Shown here piece after piece: positions 8,427-18,633 of a stretch of 64,000 nt of DNA; position 1 is the stretch's first letter, and each line of letters starts with the position of its first letter. The position numbers and the translations under genes were made by a program. Under the pieces are notes generated by a model. It was not told the origin of the DNA. It saw nothing but the letters and a program-made list of their open reading frames with translations, and ran no database searches. The stretch comes from Flavobacterium sp. DG2-3 (lineage in GTDB: Bacteria > Bacteroidota > Bacteroidia > Flavobacteriales > Flavobacteriaceae): contig NZ_JAVAMB010000001.1 of assembly GCF_030730925.1 (NCBI RefSeq), positions 310,001 through 374,000 of the forward strand, written 5' to 3'.

Positions 8427-11400
8427 TTATAAATTAGAAAAAATAACTTTCTTAGTAAAAGTATGTCCGTTTTCTAAAGTTATTTTTACCAGTATAACCT
8501 GATCAGAAGAATGTAAATTTGTGGTTTGCAATTCTGAAGCATTCACTTTATCATTACTATATAATAACTGTGCTCCAACATTATAAATATTTACCTCTTT
8601 TATCGTTTCTTTTGACGAAGTAATTTTTACAGCTTTGTCTTTTACCGAAACTAAAACTGTATTCTCAAGATTTTCAAAATCACCTGTTCCTAATGTTTTA
8701 TTGGTATAACGAAGAGCAAAACGAGTAGTATTGGTTCCCGCTGCACTAAAGAAAGTATAATTTTCTTTTCTTAAATCAATTATTTTTCCAGTTGCTTTAT
8801 CTTCTAAATAAATTTCCTGAGTATCAAAAAATCCGTCTGCGTGGTCAATAGAAATCGTAAAATTACGATCACCAGTAGCATCAACCGTACTTTTATATCC
8901 TAAAGGAATTACTTCTGTATTATCAAAAGGAAGGGCGCGTCCTTGAATAGTTAATCTTTTAGATTCGTTAATACTATAAAAATCAACAGAAGAGTTGCTA
9001 TTCATTGTGGTAGCGTCATAACTCAAATCATTACTATTTGTTGCTCCATCGATATAACCAATCAACATCTGTTTGAAAGCACCTTGCGTATTTGCAATAT
9101 TCAGCCAAAGACGATTTTTCTGAATTTTACTTGTTTTAGCTGTTTTATAAAATTGAGTATTCTCTGAACTTCCTCTGCGAAGATCATTATTAAAGTAAAT
9201 TTCAGATACAGTTGGTGATGCAAAAAAACTTTGACCTGCTGCAATATTACCATTAAATTCATCTGCAGGATTGACAGGATCATTATTTACTCTTGTTGTT
9301 CCTACTCCATTATAAACAATAAAATCTGAACTTAAATATTTATAAGTATTAGTTCCTGGAGCAATTTGCGGAGGCTGATTATGTGTCCATAAATATATAG
9401 AACCTAAAACATCTTTATTAGTATTCAGAATTAACTCTTCAGCATCTACTGCAGAAGGATAAGGGTTACCTATCAAGTTCAATTTATTTGGTACTGTGGT
9501 AACAGTCACATCTCCATTGTTCGGCACTCCAACAAATACACCTTCAAATGTACTAGGAGTCACTAAATCAAAATTCTGTGGAGCTCTTATACTGTAACCC
9601 TTCCCTACTTCCATAAATTCCTCACCATCAATACTATAAATCCATTTTGTATTATTAGCATCCCAGTAATGATATTTATCATACAAAGTATTTGGAGAAA
9701 AATTACGCATTTTAAAATCTGCCTTAATTAACGGCGTCGCCCAGTAGACCACATCATAACGAGTCAAACTGACCTGTCTTTTGTAAAAAACATTACCAGA
9801 ATTTACGGCATTTTCACCTTGTAATAAACTTGAACCACTTTCAAATGATAAATTACCATTACTTGTTATACCATTGGTAACAGTCAAAGTCATATTAGAT
9901 GGAATTATAACTTGATCTGTACCTGGAACCGTGATTTCTAAAGAACATACAGTCAAATTTACCGTAGCTACTGAAAAAGGCTGGCTTGGCGTAACCGAAG
10001 AGATTCTAGCGGTTTTATTTCCTGTTAGATCATCTTTTGGATTACCGTTTGACCATCCTGAACCGTTCCATATTGTAATAGATCTGAGATCTGATATGGT
10101 AACATCTGCTGTGCTTGAAATACAAGATGAGCTATTATTTGTAACCGTGAAATGATATGTTCCTGCTTCTAAATTTTCAATAGTCAGTGTCGTTTCATTA
10201 GTTACACGACTATACGAATGCGATCCCATCTGACCTGTTTGATTAACTGTCCAGTCTGCTGATGGCAAACCAGTGAGTGTAATGGTTCCTGAATTACCAC
10301 AAGATACATTGGTATGTGAAGTTGATGGAGCCGTAGGTATTGGGTTTACAGTAACAGTAAGTGTAAAAGGAACGCCTGTACAAGATCCTGTTATTGGCGT
10401 TACGGTATAAGTCGCCGTTTGAGCAGTTGTTGTACTATTTGTTAATCTGCCTGTTATGTTAGATACTGCAATAGTATTTGCTGCTGCTCCTAACATCCCA
10501 CCTGTAACAAGTGGCATAGTCCATGTATAAGTAGTGTTATTTGGTACTGTCCCATTTGTAACATTTACTGGTGTAACAGAAAAAGCTACTCCTGTACATG
10601 CATTACTTGTCATTGTATTAATTGTCGCTGATGTTACATCAACCATAACTGGTGTTGAATAAACTGTCGCACCACCACAACTTGCTGCAACACGATAATA
10701 TGTTTTTACCGTTTGAGTAGTTGTAAATGTTGATTTAGAATTTGCAGTATCTAAATAGTATATATTAACATTGTCAATAACATGATAATCATTTACATCT
10801 CCTGTACGGCCTGAAAATTTGAATTTCCAATTTGATTTATCAGAAGACAAGTAGGCCGCAGGTAAGGCCAGGTTAGCCACAACAACATTCCCTCCTATAG
10901 TAAGAGTTAAATATCCTTTATCACTAACACTCATAACAACATTTCTGAGTGAACTTGTTCTTAGATTAAATGGTGCATTTATAGCACTATTAAAAATGCT
11001 GCTTCCATTGTATGTAATTCTAACTCGGCTACCTGCCTCAACCCCTTCATTGTCATAAGTATCAAGTTGCAAAACAATTCCCGAACCTTCACCACTTTCT
11101 CCTCCACCAATATTATTCGCAATGTTTGAAGCATAACTTAAACTAATACCATCAGCACCATTACCTCCATAAATTTTATAATCGAAAGATGCCGAAAATG
11201 TATTAATATTTGTCCCTGGTGTTTTTTGAATTACAAAACCTCCAGTATAACCAGTACCTAGTGTTGTCAAAAATAGCTCCCCACCAGATATAGAAGTGTT
11301 ATTACCGTAAAGACTGATCTCTCCTACATTAGTATTCGCTGATTGATTTGTTGCAAAAGCACTACTAAAAAAAGCTGTTGGAGTAGGTGTTGCACTTGTC

Positions 11401-13247
11401 CAAGGAGCATTGCCGTCAGGAGAAGTTTGCCAAACGTAAGATGTACCTTCAGCCATTGTATTTTGCAATGATAAAGTAAAAGGCGCATTAGGACAAACTG
11501 TCGCAGCAGTAGTTAATGTATTGCCAGGAGCATTTCCTACACAAGCTTCTAAAATAGTAATATTATAATCCTGAATCTGTCCAGTACTTCCAGATATTGC
11601 ACAAGAATTAGTATTATAATCAGTAGTACGACGGCTCATAATTCTCATTTTGGTTAATCCTGCCGTTGCGCCAGCAGGAATCTGCAGATAGATAGAAGTT
11701 GCTTTTGCATCAGTTCCGTTAGAATTATTTATTGTTCCTATTTTGTGAGGTCCTTCATCTGTGTCTGCAAAATCGCCATCTCCATTCCAATCAAAAAAAG
11801 CAGTGTAATAACTGTTAACACCGCCATTGGTATTTCCTTTTACTGTTAATTCGTAATATTGTCCCTTTGACACATTAGCTGCTGGCACATTTGAATAGTA
11901 AATATAAGGTGCTGTAGACGAAGCTGAAGTTGCATTATTGATCGAGCCAAATAGAACATTAGTAATGGCTGTAACTGATGAAAAAGTTGTACAAGCACTA
12001 GATCCAACATTTATTTGACCTGTAGTTGCTGTAAAATAAAGATCATCTTTATTTTGTGCTGAAGAACTTGAGCTACCCCAAGAAGTTGGAGCAACTTGAT
12101 TTCCGTTTAGAGTTAGAGTACTTGCGCTATGTGTTACTGTTCCTAAATCTGCCTTTACTCCCGAATTTACAACCAGAGCCCCTGTTATAGAAGTTGTCCC
12201 CGTAAAGCTTTTTGTGCCACTTCCAGACAATGTCAGATTATAAAAATTTGAAGTATTGAAAGATTGTATTCCTGAACCATTCAGTGTTACTGTTCCTGAT
12301 CTTGGAATAAAAGTTCCGTTATTCGTAAAACTGGCTCCTATATTAAGCGCATAACTATTTGTTGATACATCTAATGTACTTCCTAATCCTATACTTAAAC
12401 TACTATTTATTGTAGTATTAGCACTTAATGATTTAGTATTTGTCCCAGAGACTTCTAGATTATTATAAGTTGCTGATTTTATAGTTTGATTAATAGATCC
12501 ATTATAATTTACTACATTTCCTGAAGCTGTTGCTGTAAGCGTCGGATTAATAACAGTCCCTCCATAATTTAACGTAGCATTCGTAGAATTTATAAAAGTT
12601 GCCCCTCCAGCTAATGAACTAGAAACTGTAAGAACCCCTAAATTTGTTAAATTTTGGCTTATTGAGATATTGGGAATTGATAATGTTCCACTTATTGATT
12701 GAATATTATTTGTAAAAGTATGAGAACCTGTTCCTGCATTAAATGTTCCACTGTTTGTAATTCCCCTTCTAAAATTTATTGCAGAATTACCAGTATTATT
12801 CCATATACCACCTAGATTTATAGTCACTAATTCATAATAACTTTTTGTACCTGCTGTACTATTATGTATCAAAGTTCCTGCAATAGTCGTTGTACCATCA
12901 ACTCTAAAATCGTATCCCCCAACAATTAATGTTCCTCCTGCTTCAACAGTTATATTATTAAGCCTTTCATTAGCATTAACAGTAATAGTATGCCCATTTT
13001 GGATTATGAAATTATCTCCATTAGCAAGATTAGAATTATTTGTTGGATTTCCATTTCGATTAACTGACCAAGTTCCATTAATAGCAAAGAAACCAGTAGT
13101 CACTCTAGAATAATAAGTCACCGCATGAGCAAAAGAAACCACAAAAAACATCCCTACACAAAGCAATAAACTTGGTGTACACAATCTTTTAGATATAGAT
13201 TTAGAGGAAATGAAGAATAAAAACGAGTAAAGTAATTTTCTCATCAT
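8427..13247 (-). CDS. Multidomain T9SS type C surface protein (beta-helix, GEVED, lectin-like, PKD-like)
   Basis: 1,606 residues with an extended signal region ending near residue 42 (VSFAHA). Residues about 45-430 are Asn/Thr/Ser/Gly-rich short strands typical of a right-handed beta-helix. About 440-575 fits a GEVED domain (FFDWNGDGDFADTDEG). About 600-790 resembles an L-type lectin fold (GADGISLSY, VLQLDTYDNEG). About 800-900 is PKD-like (YTWTMPLVTGG), and a further Ig-like segment follows. The last 480 or so residues are the shared C-terminal module, ending in a type C T9SS tail (IKEVNIYNVGAQLLY to FTKKVIF). Expected role: a surface-anchored adhesin or glycan-binding protein; the ligand cannot be told. 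Its C-terminal module is very close to that of the gene at 14419, and the two form an inverted pair. Confidence 0.9.
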   Translation of the reverse strand: MMRKLLYSFLFFISSKSISKRLCTPSLLLCVGMFFVVSFAHAVTYYSRVTTGFFAINGTWSVNRNGNPTNNSNLANGDNFIIQNGHTITVNANERLNNITVEAGGTLIVGGYDFRVDGTTTIAGTLIHNSTAGTKSYYELVTINLGGIWNNTGNSAINFRRGITNSGTFNAGTGSHTFTNNIQSISGTLSIPNISISQNLTNLGVLTVSSSLAGGATFINSTNATLNYGGTVINPTLTATASGNVVNYNGSINQTIKSATYNNLEVSGTNTKSLSANTTINSSLSIGLGSTLDVSTNSYALNIGASFTNNGTFIPRSGTVTLNGSGIQSFNTSNFYNLTLSGSGTKSFTGTTSITGALVVNSGVKADLGTVTHSASTLTLNGNQVAPTSWGSSSSSAQNKDDLYFTATTGQINVGSSACTTFSSVTAITNVLFGSINNATSASSTAPYIYYSNVPAANVSKGQYYELTVKGNTNGGVNSYYTAFFDWNGDGDFADTDEGPHKIGTINNSNGTDAKATSIYLQIPAGATAGLTKMRIMSRRTTDYNTNSCAISGSTGQIQDYNITILEACVGNAPGNTLTTAATVCPNAPFTLSLQNTMAEGTSYVWQTSPDGNAPWTSATPTPTAFFSSAFATNQSANTNVGEISLYGNNTSISGGELFLTTLGTGYTGGFVIQKTPGTNINTFSASFDYKIYGGNGADGISLSYASNIANNIGGGESGEGSGIVLQLDTYDNEGVEAGSRVRITYNGSSIFNSAINAPFNLRTSSLRNVVMSVSDKGYLTLTIGGNVVVANLALPAAYLSSDKSNWKFKFSGRTGDVNDYHVIDNVNIYYLDTANSKSTFTTTQTVKTYYRVAASCGGATVYSTPVMVDVTSATINTMTSNACTGVAFSVTPVNVTNGTVPNNTTYTWTMPLVTGGMLGAAANTIAVSNITGRLTNSTTTAQTATYTVTPITGSCTGVPFTLTVTVNPIPTAPSTSHTNVSCGNSGTITLTGLPSADWTVNQTGQMGSHSYSRVTNETTLTIENLEAGTYHFTVTNNSSSCISSTADVTISDLRSITIWNGSGWSNGNPKDDLTGNKTARISSVTPSQPFSVATVNLTVCSLEITVPGTDQVIIPSNMTLTVTNGITSNGNLSFESGSSLLQGENAVNSGNVFYKRQVSLTRYDVVYWATPLIKADFKMRNFSPNTLYDKYHYWDANNTKWIYSIDGEEFMEVGKGYSIRAPQNFDLVTPSTFEGVFVGVPNNGDVTVTTVPNKLNLIGNPYPSAVDAEELILNTNKDVLGSIYLWTHNQPPQIAPGTNTYKYLSSDFIVYNGVGTTRVNNDPVNPADEFNGNIAAGQSFFASPTVSEIYFNNDLRRGSSENTQFYKTAKTSKIQKNRLWLNIANTQGAFKQMLIGYIDGATNSNDLSYDATTMNSNSSVDFYSINESKRLTIQGRALPFDNTEVIPLGYKSTVDATGDRNFTISIDHADGFFDTQEIYLEDKATGKIIDLRKENYTFFSAAGTNTTRFALRYTNKTLGTGDFENLENTVLVSVKDKAVKITSSKETIKEVNIYNVGAQLLYSNDKVNASELQTTNLHSSDQVILVKITLENGHTFTKKVIFSNL

Positions 13248-13405
13248 ATAACAGTAGGTATTTGTTTTAAATTTGTTTTTGGTTTGCTTAAAGCAAAAAA
13301 GGCATTTCTTCCAAAAAAAACATTAGTTCTTTTGGTAAATCTCTGAATCTTAAAATGTTAAATTTTGGGCTTTTAGCCAAAATCTAAAATTGTTAAAATT
13401 CCGTA

Positions 13406-13435
13406 CAAAAATATTTAAATTAGCCTAATACACAA
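13406..13435 (-). promoter_or_regulatory. Bacteroidota-type promoter for the 1,606-residue surface gene
   Basis: On the minus strand, TTG at 13433-13435 is followed after 19 bp by TATTTTTG at 13406-13413, which fits the TTG-N19-TAnnTTTG consensus. The mRNA would have a 5' leader of about 150 bases. Confidence 0.65.
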
Positions 13436-13527
13436 GGTTATAATTTATTTCTTTTTGAAAAATATTAACAAATTTCAGAATTATTTTATAACTAATTGAG
13501 CATAACTGAATTTAAACGTTAAAACGC

Positions 13528-14010
13528 ATGAAAAACCCGACGAACAGCACTTTTACCATCAAAGAAGCTTTACAAAAGTTAGAGCATTTTTGTGCTTATC
13601 AAGAGCGCTGTCATAACGAAGTTGTTGATAAATTATATAGCCTAAAAATGACTCGTGACGAAATCGACTATATTGTGGTTCAACTTATTGAGGGGAATTT
13701 TTTAAACGAAACGCGTTTTGCGTGCAGCTTCGCCCGAGGCAAACACAGAATAAAACATTGGGGGAAAATTAGGATTACAAATGAGCTAAAAATGAGAAAT
13801 ATTTCATCAGCCAATATTTCTTTGGCTTTGAAAGAAATTTCAGCGGAAGAATATTTTGAAACTTTTGAAAACTTGGCTGAAAGATCTTGGAATAGTATTT
13901 CAGAAACTAATCTTCTCAAAAAACGTAAAAAATTTTGCGACTATATGCTTCGCAGAGGTTTTGAAAGTAATTTGGTTTATGAAAAAGTAAAAGAATTGGA
14001 AGAAAATTAG
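13528..14010 (+). CDS. recX: RecX-family regulatory protein
   Basis: 160 residues, a usual length for RecX, built from short three-helix repeats (ALQKLEHFCAYQERCHNEV, DYIVVQLIEGNFLNETRFACSFARGKHR, KKFCDYMLRRGFESNLVYEKVKEL). RecX binds RecA filaments and restrains recombinase activity in the cytoplasm. The hallmark RFA..FARGK..I..WG..KI block is clear at about 68-85. It stands alone between two divergent giant surface genes and far from any recA in view, so it is probably transcribed on its own. No perfect -7 box was found upstream. A start at the ATG at 13528 fits the family N-terminus. Confidence 0.9.
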   Translation: MKNPTNSTFTIKEALQKLEHFCAYQERCHNEVVDKLYSLKMTRDEIDYIVVQLIEGNFLNETRFACSFARGKHRIKHWGKIRITNELKMRNISSANISLALKEISAEEYFETFENLAERSWNSISETNLLKKRKKFCDYMLRRGFESNLVYEKVKELEEN

Positions 14011-14281
14011 ATTTCCTTTCTTCCCCCCAAAATGACCAATTTCTATCCCTTTTGTAGAATTTTAAATCCGGTTGCAAACTCCATTAAACCAGTGTCAAAA
14101 CCAACACAACTTCAAGTTATAAAATATTCCATTTTTGAAGAATTTATAGCAAACCTGACGTTTTTCAGTCTAAAAACGCAAAAAACATCCTCAAAAATCT
14201 TAATATTTTACGATTATTCTTATAATATTTTTTAACATTTTATAAGAATATTTATCGAACATTAAAATTCTTAATGTAGTT

Positions 14282-14310
14282 CATCGACTATTTCAACAAT
14301 TCATCGATTA
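14282..14310. promoter_or_regulatory. ATCGA direct-repeat pair upstream of the fourth surface gene
   Basis: CATCGACTA at 14282-14290 and CATCGATTA at 14302-14310 are 20 bp apart, about 50-80 bp upstream of the -7 box. Spacing and core match the pair at 4191-4221. A shared activator is a guess from pattern alone. Confidence 0.35.
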
Positions 14311-14357
14311 AATAGCGGTTCGCAAAACCCTAACAATTTCCAGCACGTAGATGTATC

Positions 14358-14365
14358 TATCTTTG
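14358..14365 (+). promoter_or_regulatory. -7 box TATCTTTG of the fourth surface gene
   Basis: A perfect TAnnTTTG element lies 53 bp upstream of the ATG at 14419. No exact TTG -33 element lies at the usual distance, which is compatible with an activator-dependent promoter. Confidence 0.6.
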
Positions 14366-14418
14366 CCGCGGTTCGAAAGTCCTATGCCAGCATAACAAAC
14401 TGATAGAAAACATTTAAC

Positions 14419-17400
14419 ATGAAAAAAACTTTACTTTTATTTTTACTGTTGCCTTTTTTTGGATTTGCACAAACTGATTTAGTGCGATGGAATGCCGCGA
14501 CTTCATCTCGCTACACACCTGCCGTAGTTGCAAATGTCACTCCATTAGATATTACGACAAATGGAGGGGTTAACATTACCTATATCTCAAATAATAGTGA
14601 ATCAACATTTTTTCAGACAGGAAACTGGCCCGTTCCGCAGCAAATCGGGAGCGCCTACGATGTCAATAAGTACATACAATTTAGAATTAAACCAGCTGAC
14701 AAATATAAAATTGATGTAAATACTTTTACGTTTCAATGTCGATCTGGATCGGGAAAATTTAAAGTTAGATATTCAAAAAATGCTAATTTCGAAACTGGAG
14801 TCAAAGATTTAATTTTAGAAACTACGACACCTGGCAATTGGACAACGTACACTACTACGTTATCTCCTGATTTTAATCCTGTTCTTGAAAATGAGTATAT
14901 TTACATTAGAATTTATTCTTATAGCACTAATAACACTTTCGAAATAAAAACGGGGACTCTCGCGACAAATGTTATTCCTGTAATCAATGGTTCTGTTAGT
15001 CCATATGATTCTTCAAAAATAATGGCAGTTAAGGATTTTACAGACACCAAAATTAACGTGGCTGCAAATATCAATTTACTTGCCAACGACATTCAAAAAC
15101 AAAATGTTACAACCTTAACTTTATCGACTCCTCCAAATGCATTAGAAGGAACCGCAATAATAAATCCTGACAAAAGCATAACATTTAATCCTGCTAAAGA
15201 TTTTGTTGGAACATCAACATTTAGCTACACTATTTCTAACGGAACTGAAACTTCTACCTCTACTGTGAAAGTGACAGTCTCAAACAATCCAGATAACGTG
15301 CTTTCACTTTGGAATGGAGCAGGGGATAGCTTTAATCCAGTTACAAATAGTTACGTTAATCCAAATTCACCAGTAACTTCAGTTGGTGCGACTTTAAAAT
15401 ATACTTTTTACAATACAGATAACGCATTTTTCGAAACTGGTAACTGGCCAAGACCAAACCAAAATGGAGGAATGGAAGATCTTGGAAAATATGTACAGTT
15501 TAAAATAAACCCTGATTCCAAGCACAAATTGACTCTTAAACAATTTAATTTCACCTATAGAGCAAATGGGCAAAGATTTTTAGTTAAATATTCTAAAGAT
15601 CCAAACTTTACTGCTGGAGTATTAACTATGATACCCGATACACCAACAGCATCTAATTGGACATCACTGACCAACAATATTAATCCAAGTGTCAATCCGA
15701 TATTGCCTAACGAAACTTTATACATCAGAATATATTCTTACAGTAGTAATAATAATTTTGAGATAAAAAACGGAAATGGAAATAGCGAAGGACCAGTTAT
15801 TACAGGAACTGTAGATGATGTTTATACTCTGACAGCCAATAATGATTATGTTTCGACACCATCAAACAAACCAATCGAGATTGATGTTTTGGCAAATGAT
15901 GTGGTAGGAAGCACTTATCCTCTAAATTCTATTAGCTTTACACAGCCTTCAAACGGAACTGTAACCATAGATGCTACCAATAAAATTACTTTTACCCCAA
16001 ATGCGAATTTTACCGGATCTGCAACGTTTACATACACACTTCGCAACACTAATTCTCCTTCAGATTATTCATCTGCAACTGTAATTGTAAATGCGACAGC
16101 TCCAGTATGTACAACTCCAGGTGATCAAACTACTTTTGGATCTGATGCATGGATTGGCTATGTATATAAAATGGCAGATAATGCTGCAATGCCTCCAAAT
16201 GTTTCATATCCAGCTTTACCAAATACAACTATTGCAACCTATATTGGAACTGTAACAGAGAACAAAAACTTTGATAGAAATGTTGGAGATGGCGCTGTTT
16301 CTGGTGCAACTACAAATATTCCCTGCGTGACCGCTCCAGCAGAACGTTTCTTTGTAAGATACAAAATGCTGGCAACTATTACCGAAGCTGGTGTATACAG
16401 TTTTGATCTTGGAAGTGATGATGGAGTAAGACTTTATATCGATGACGTAGCAACACCGGTAATCTCAAGATGGAACGGTCACGGATATACGGCAGACTAT
16501 GTTTCGCAAAATTTAAGCGTTGGCACACATAAATTTGTTCTTGAATATTATGAAGATGGAGGAGCCTCAAGGGTTTCTTTCTTCTACGGTCTGCCAAAAG
16601 GAAATCCTACTGAATATGGAAATAAAGTGTGGAATGTGTATGGCTATGTCAATAATGACATCACATTAAACAATGTAAGGTATGCGGGTTATTACGTTGA
16701 CCCTAATTTAAGCCCCGACTCAGCCAATTTTTGGTCAAGAGATAAATCGCCATCTTCTGCAACAATCTGGCAAGGTTCTCAAATACCAGACAACAACTTT
16801 ACGGTAGTTTACAAACGTAAAGGATTTGATTGCGGACTATATCAATTACGACATGTAAATCATGATGATGCTTATGAACTTTACATTGATGATGTTTTGA
16901 TCGCTTCTCAAAATGGATGGAACAATGCATCGTTTTTAATCAATAACGGACAACTTTACCCTTTAAATAACAATTCTAGAGTAGAAATACGCCTAAGAGA
17001 AGATGGTGGTGATGCCAATCTTGCAATTAACTTTACAAAAACGGATGTTATTTATAACGGAACCGGTACTATTCCGAGCGGCGGTAGTGTTGTTATTAAT
17101 AATAATACTGTACTGAGCACAGACCTTACTGTTTGTTCTTGTACCATTAATCCAAATATTACACTCACAGTTCCAAAAGATGTTACCCTAACTGTCGACG
17201 AAAACATAACTGTTATTGGTTCAGGTAAATTGCTAATTTTAGATGGAGGATCATTGCTTCAAACATCAACAAGTAAAGATCTGTTTACTGGAGGCACAAA
17301 CACTTTTGAAGCACAGAGAACAATCAATGTCGTTCGTTACGATGTAACATACTGGTCATCACCCGTAGGCAATTTCACAATGCACGATTTATCTCCAGAA

Positions 17401-18627
17401 ACTTTATACGACAAATATCATTATTGGAACCCTGCAACCAACAAATGGCTTTATAGCATTAATGGAATAGAGAAAATGGAAGCAGGAAAAGGATACAGCA
17501 TTAGAGCGCCCCAACCATATGACCTTACCACTCCCGCAGATTTTACAGCAAAATTTATAGGAAAACCAAACAATGGAGATATCCCAATCTCACTTGTAAG
17601 CGGAAATTTGAATTTATTAGGCAATCCATATCCATCTTCTCTTGATGCTGAAAAATTCATTACTGATAATGGAGATATAGGACCTCTATATTTTTGGTCG
17701 CATAATACACCGCCGAAGAAGATAGAAGGAACCAACACATATTCTTATGACAGTGCAGATTTTGCTGTTTTTACCTTGACGGGACAGACCCAACCATCCC
17801 CAAAAGGGCAAGTTCCTAACGGCTATATTGCTACTGGGCAAGGATTCTTTGTACAGCCAAAAGTAAGCTCTGTTTTATTTACAAACTCCCAAAGAATAAA
17901 AGCCAACAACAATGCATTTTTTAAGACAACTGAGAAAACTAGCGGAATAGAAAAAAATCGCTTATGGTTAAATTTAACCAATACAGGAGATGCATTCAAA
18001 CAGATCCTTATCGGATACGCCACTGGTGCTACTAATGGTCTCGATCATAATTATGACGCTACTACAATGAATAGCAACTCGTACGTTGATTTTTATAGTA
18101 TTAACGAATCTAAAAGACTAACCGTTCAAGGCCGAGCATTGCCTTTTGACAATACTGATACAGTGCCTCTTGGTTATAAGAGCACCATTGAAGGCGAACT
18201 TACAATCTCAATTGACCATGCAGATGGATTCTTTGATACTCAAGAAATTTATTTAGAAGATAAGTTAACAGGTAAAATAATAGATTTACGAAAAGAAAAT
18301 TATACTTTCAAAACTGCCATTGGAACCTCTACAACTCGTTTCATATTGCGTTACACTAACAAAACATTAGGCACAGATGATTTTGAAAACATAGGAAACA
18401 GCGTTTTAGTTGCTGTAAAATCAAAAGTAATAAATCTCACTAGCGGAATTGAAAACATTAAAGAAGTACAGATCTATACTATCGGTGGCCAAACCCTTTA
18501 TAGCAAAAATAAAATTGAAGCAAAAGAATTAAGAATTGAAAACTTACATTCTAGCAATCAGGTTTTATTGGTAAAAGTAATTTTAGAAAATGGTCACACA
18601 GTCACGAAGAAAATCATTTTTAATTAA
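14419..18627 (+). CDS. T9SS type C surface protein with duplicated N-terminal module and PA14 domain
   Basis: 1,402 residues. The signal peptide ends near residue 18 (FFGFAQ). Residues about 20-195 and 292-470 are a clear internal duplication (FFQTGNWPVPQ / FFETGNWPRPN; YIYIRIYSYS / TLYIRIYSYS). Each copy is followed by a cadherin-like Ig domain with a VLANDV or LLANDI motif (about 200-290 and 475-565). A PA14 domain sits at about 570-700 (GVYSFDLGSDDGVRLYIDD), with a second PA14-like stretch after it (NHDDAYELYIDDVLIAS). The final 480 or so residues are the shared module and type C tail (IKEVQIYTIGGQTLYS to TKKIIFN). PA14 domains commonly bind glycans, so a carbohydrate-binding surface role is likely. 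It is divergent from the gene ending at 8427, with recX between. Confidence 0.9.
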   Translation: MKKTLLLFLLLPFFGFAQTDLVRWNAATSSRYTPAVVANVTPLDITTNGGVNITYISNNSESTFFQTGNWPVPQQIGSAYDVNKYIQFRIKPADKYKIDVNTFTFQCRSGSGKFKVRYSKNANFETGVKDLILETTTPGNWTTYTTTLSPDFNPVLENEYIYIRIYSYSTNNTFEIKTGTLATNVIPVINGSVSPYDSSKIMAVKDFTDTKINVAANINLLANDIQKQNVTTLTLSTPPNALEGTAIINPDKSITFNPAKDFVGTSTFSYTISNGTETSTSTVKVTVSNNPDNVLSLWNGAGDSFNPVTNSYVNPNSPVTSVGATLKYTFYNTDNAFFETGNWPRPNQNGGMEDLGKYVQFKINPDSKHKLTLKQFNFTYRANGQRFLVKYSKDPNFTAGVLTMIPDTPTASNWTSLTNNINPSVNPILPNETLYIRIYSYSSNNNFEIKNGNGNSEGPVITGTVDDVYTLTANNDYVSTPSNKPIEIDVLANDVVGSTYPLNSISFTQPSNGTVTIDATNKITFTPNANFTGSATFTYTLRNTNSPSDYSSATVIVNATAPVCTTPGDQTTFGSDAWIGYVYKMADNAAMPPNVSYPALPNTTIATYIGTVTENKNFDRNVGDGAVSGATTNIPCVTAPAERFFVRYKMLATITEAGVYSFDLGSDDGVRLYIDDVATPVISRWNGHGYTADYVSQNLSVGTHKFVLEYYEDGGASRVSFFYGLPKGNPTEYGNKVWNVYGYVNNDITLNNVRYAGYYVDPNLSPDSANFWSRDKSPSSATIWQGSQIPDNNFTVVYKRKGFDCGLYQLRHVNHDDAYELYIDDVLIASQNGWNNASFLINNGQLYPLNNNSRVEIRLREDGGDANLAINFTKTDVIYNGTGTIPSGGSVVINNNTVLSTDLTVCSCTINPNITLTVPKDVTLTVDENITVIGSGKLLILDGGSLLQTSTSKDLFTGGTNTFEAQRTINVVRYDVTYWSSPVGNFTMHDLSPETLYDKYHYWNPATNKWLYSINGIEKMEAGKGYSIRAPQPYDLTTPADFTAKFIGKPNNGDIPISLVSGNLNLLGNPYPSSLDAEKFITDNGDIGPLYFWSHNTPPKKIEGTNTYSYDSADFAVFTLTGQTQPSPKGQVPNGYIATGQGFFVQPKVSSVLFTNSQRIKANNNAFFKTTEKTSGIEKNRLWLNLTNTGDAFKQILIGYATGATNGLDHNYDATTMNSNSYVDFYSINESKRLTVQGRALPFDNTDTVPLGYKSTIEGELTISIDHADGFFDTQEIYLEDKLTGKIIDLRKENYTFKTAIGTSTTRFILRYTNKTLGTDDFENIGNSVLVAVKSKVINLTSGIENIKEVQIYTIGGQTLYSKNKIEAKELRIENLHSSNQVLLVKVILENGHTVTKKIIFN

Positions 18628-18633
18628 TAGCAA

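Larger units (their letters stand above)
14011..14418. other. Gap between recX and the fourth surface gene
   Basis: No convincing gene is seen; a 67-codon open frame at 14032 has no recognisable features. The right half carries a direct-repeat pair with ATCGA at 14283 and 14303, and a TATCTTTG box at 14358-14365, so it is mainly the promoter region of the following gene. Confidence 0.55.

Noticed and set aside
14032..14235. Plus-strand open frame of 67 codons after recX
   Set aside because: It sits in a very AT-rich promoter region, has no recognisable family pattern and no convincing start signal.
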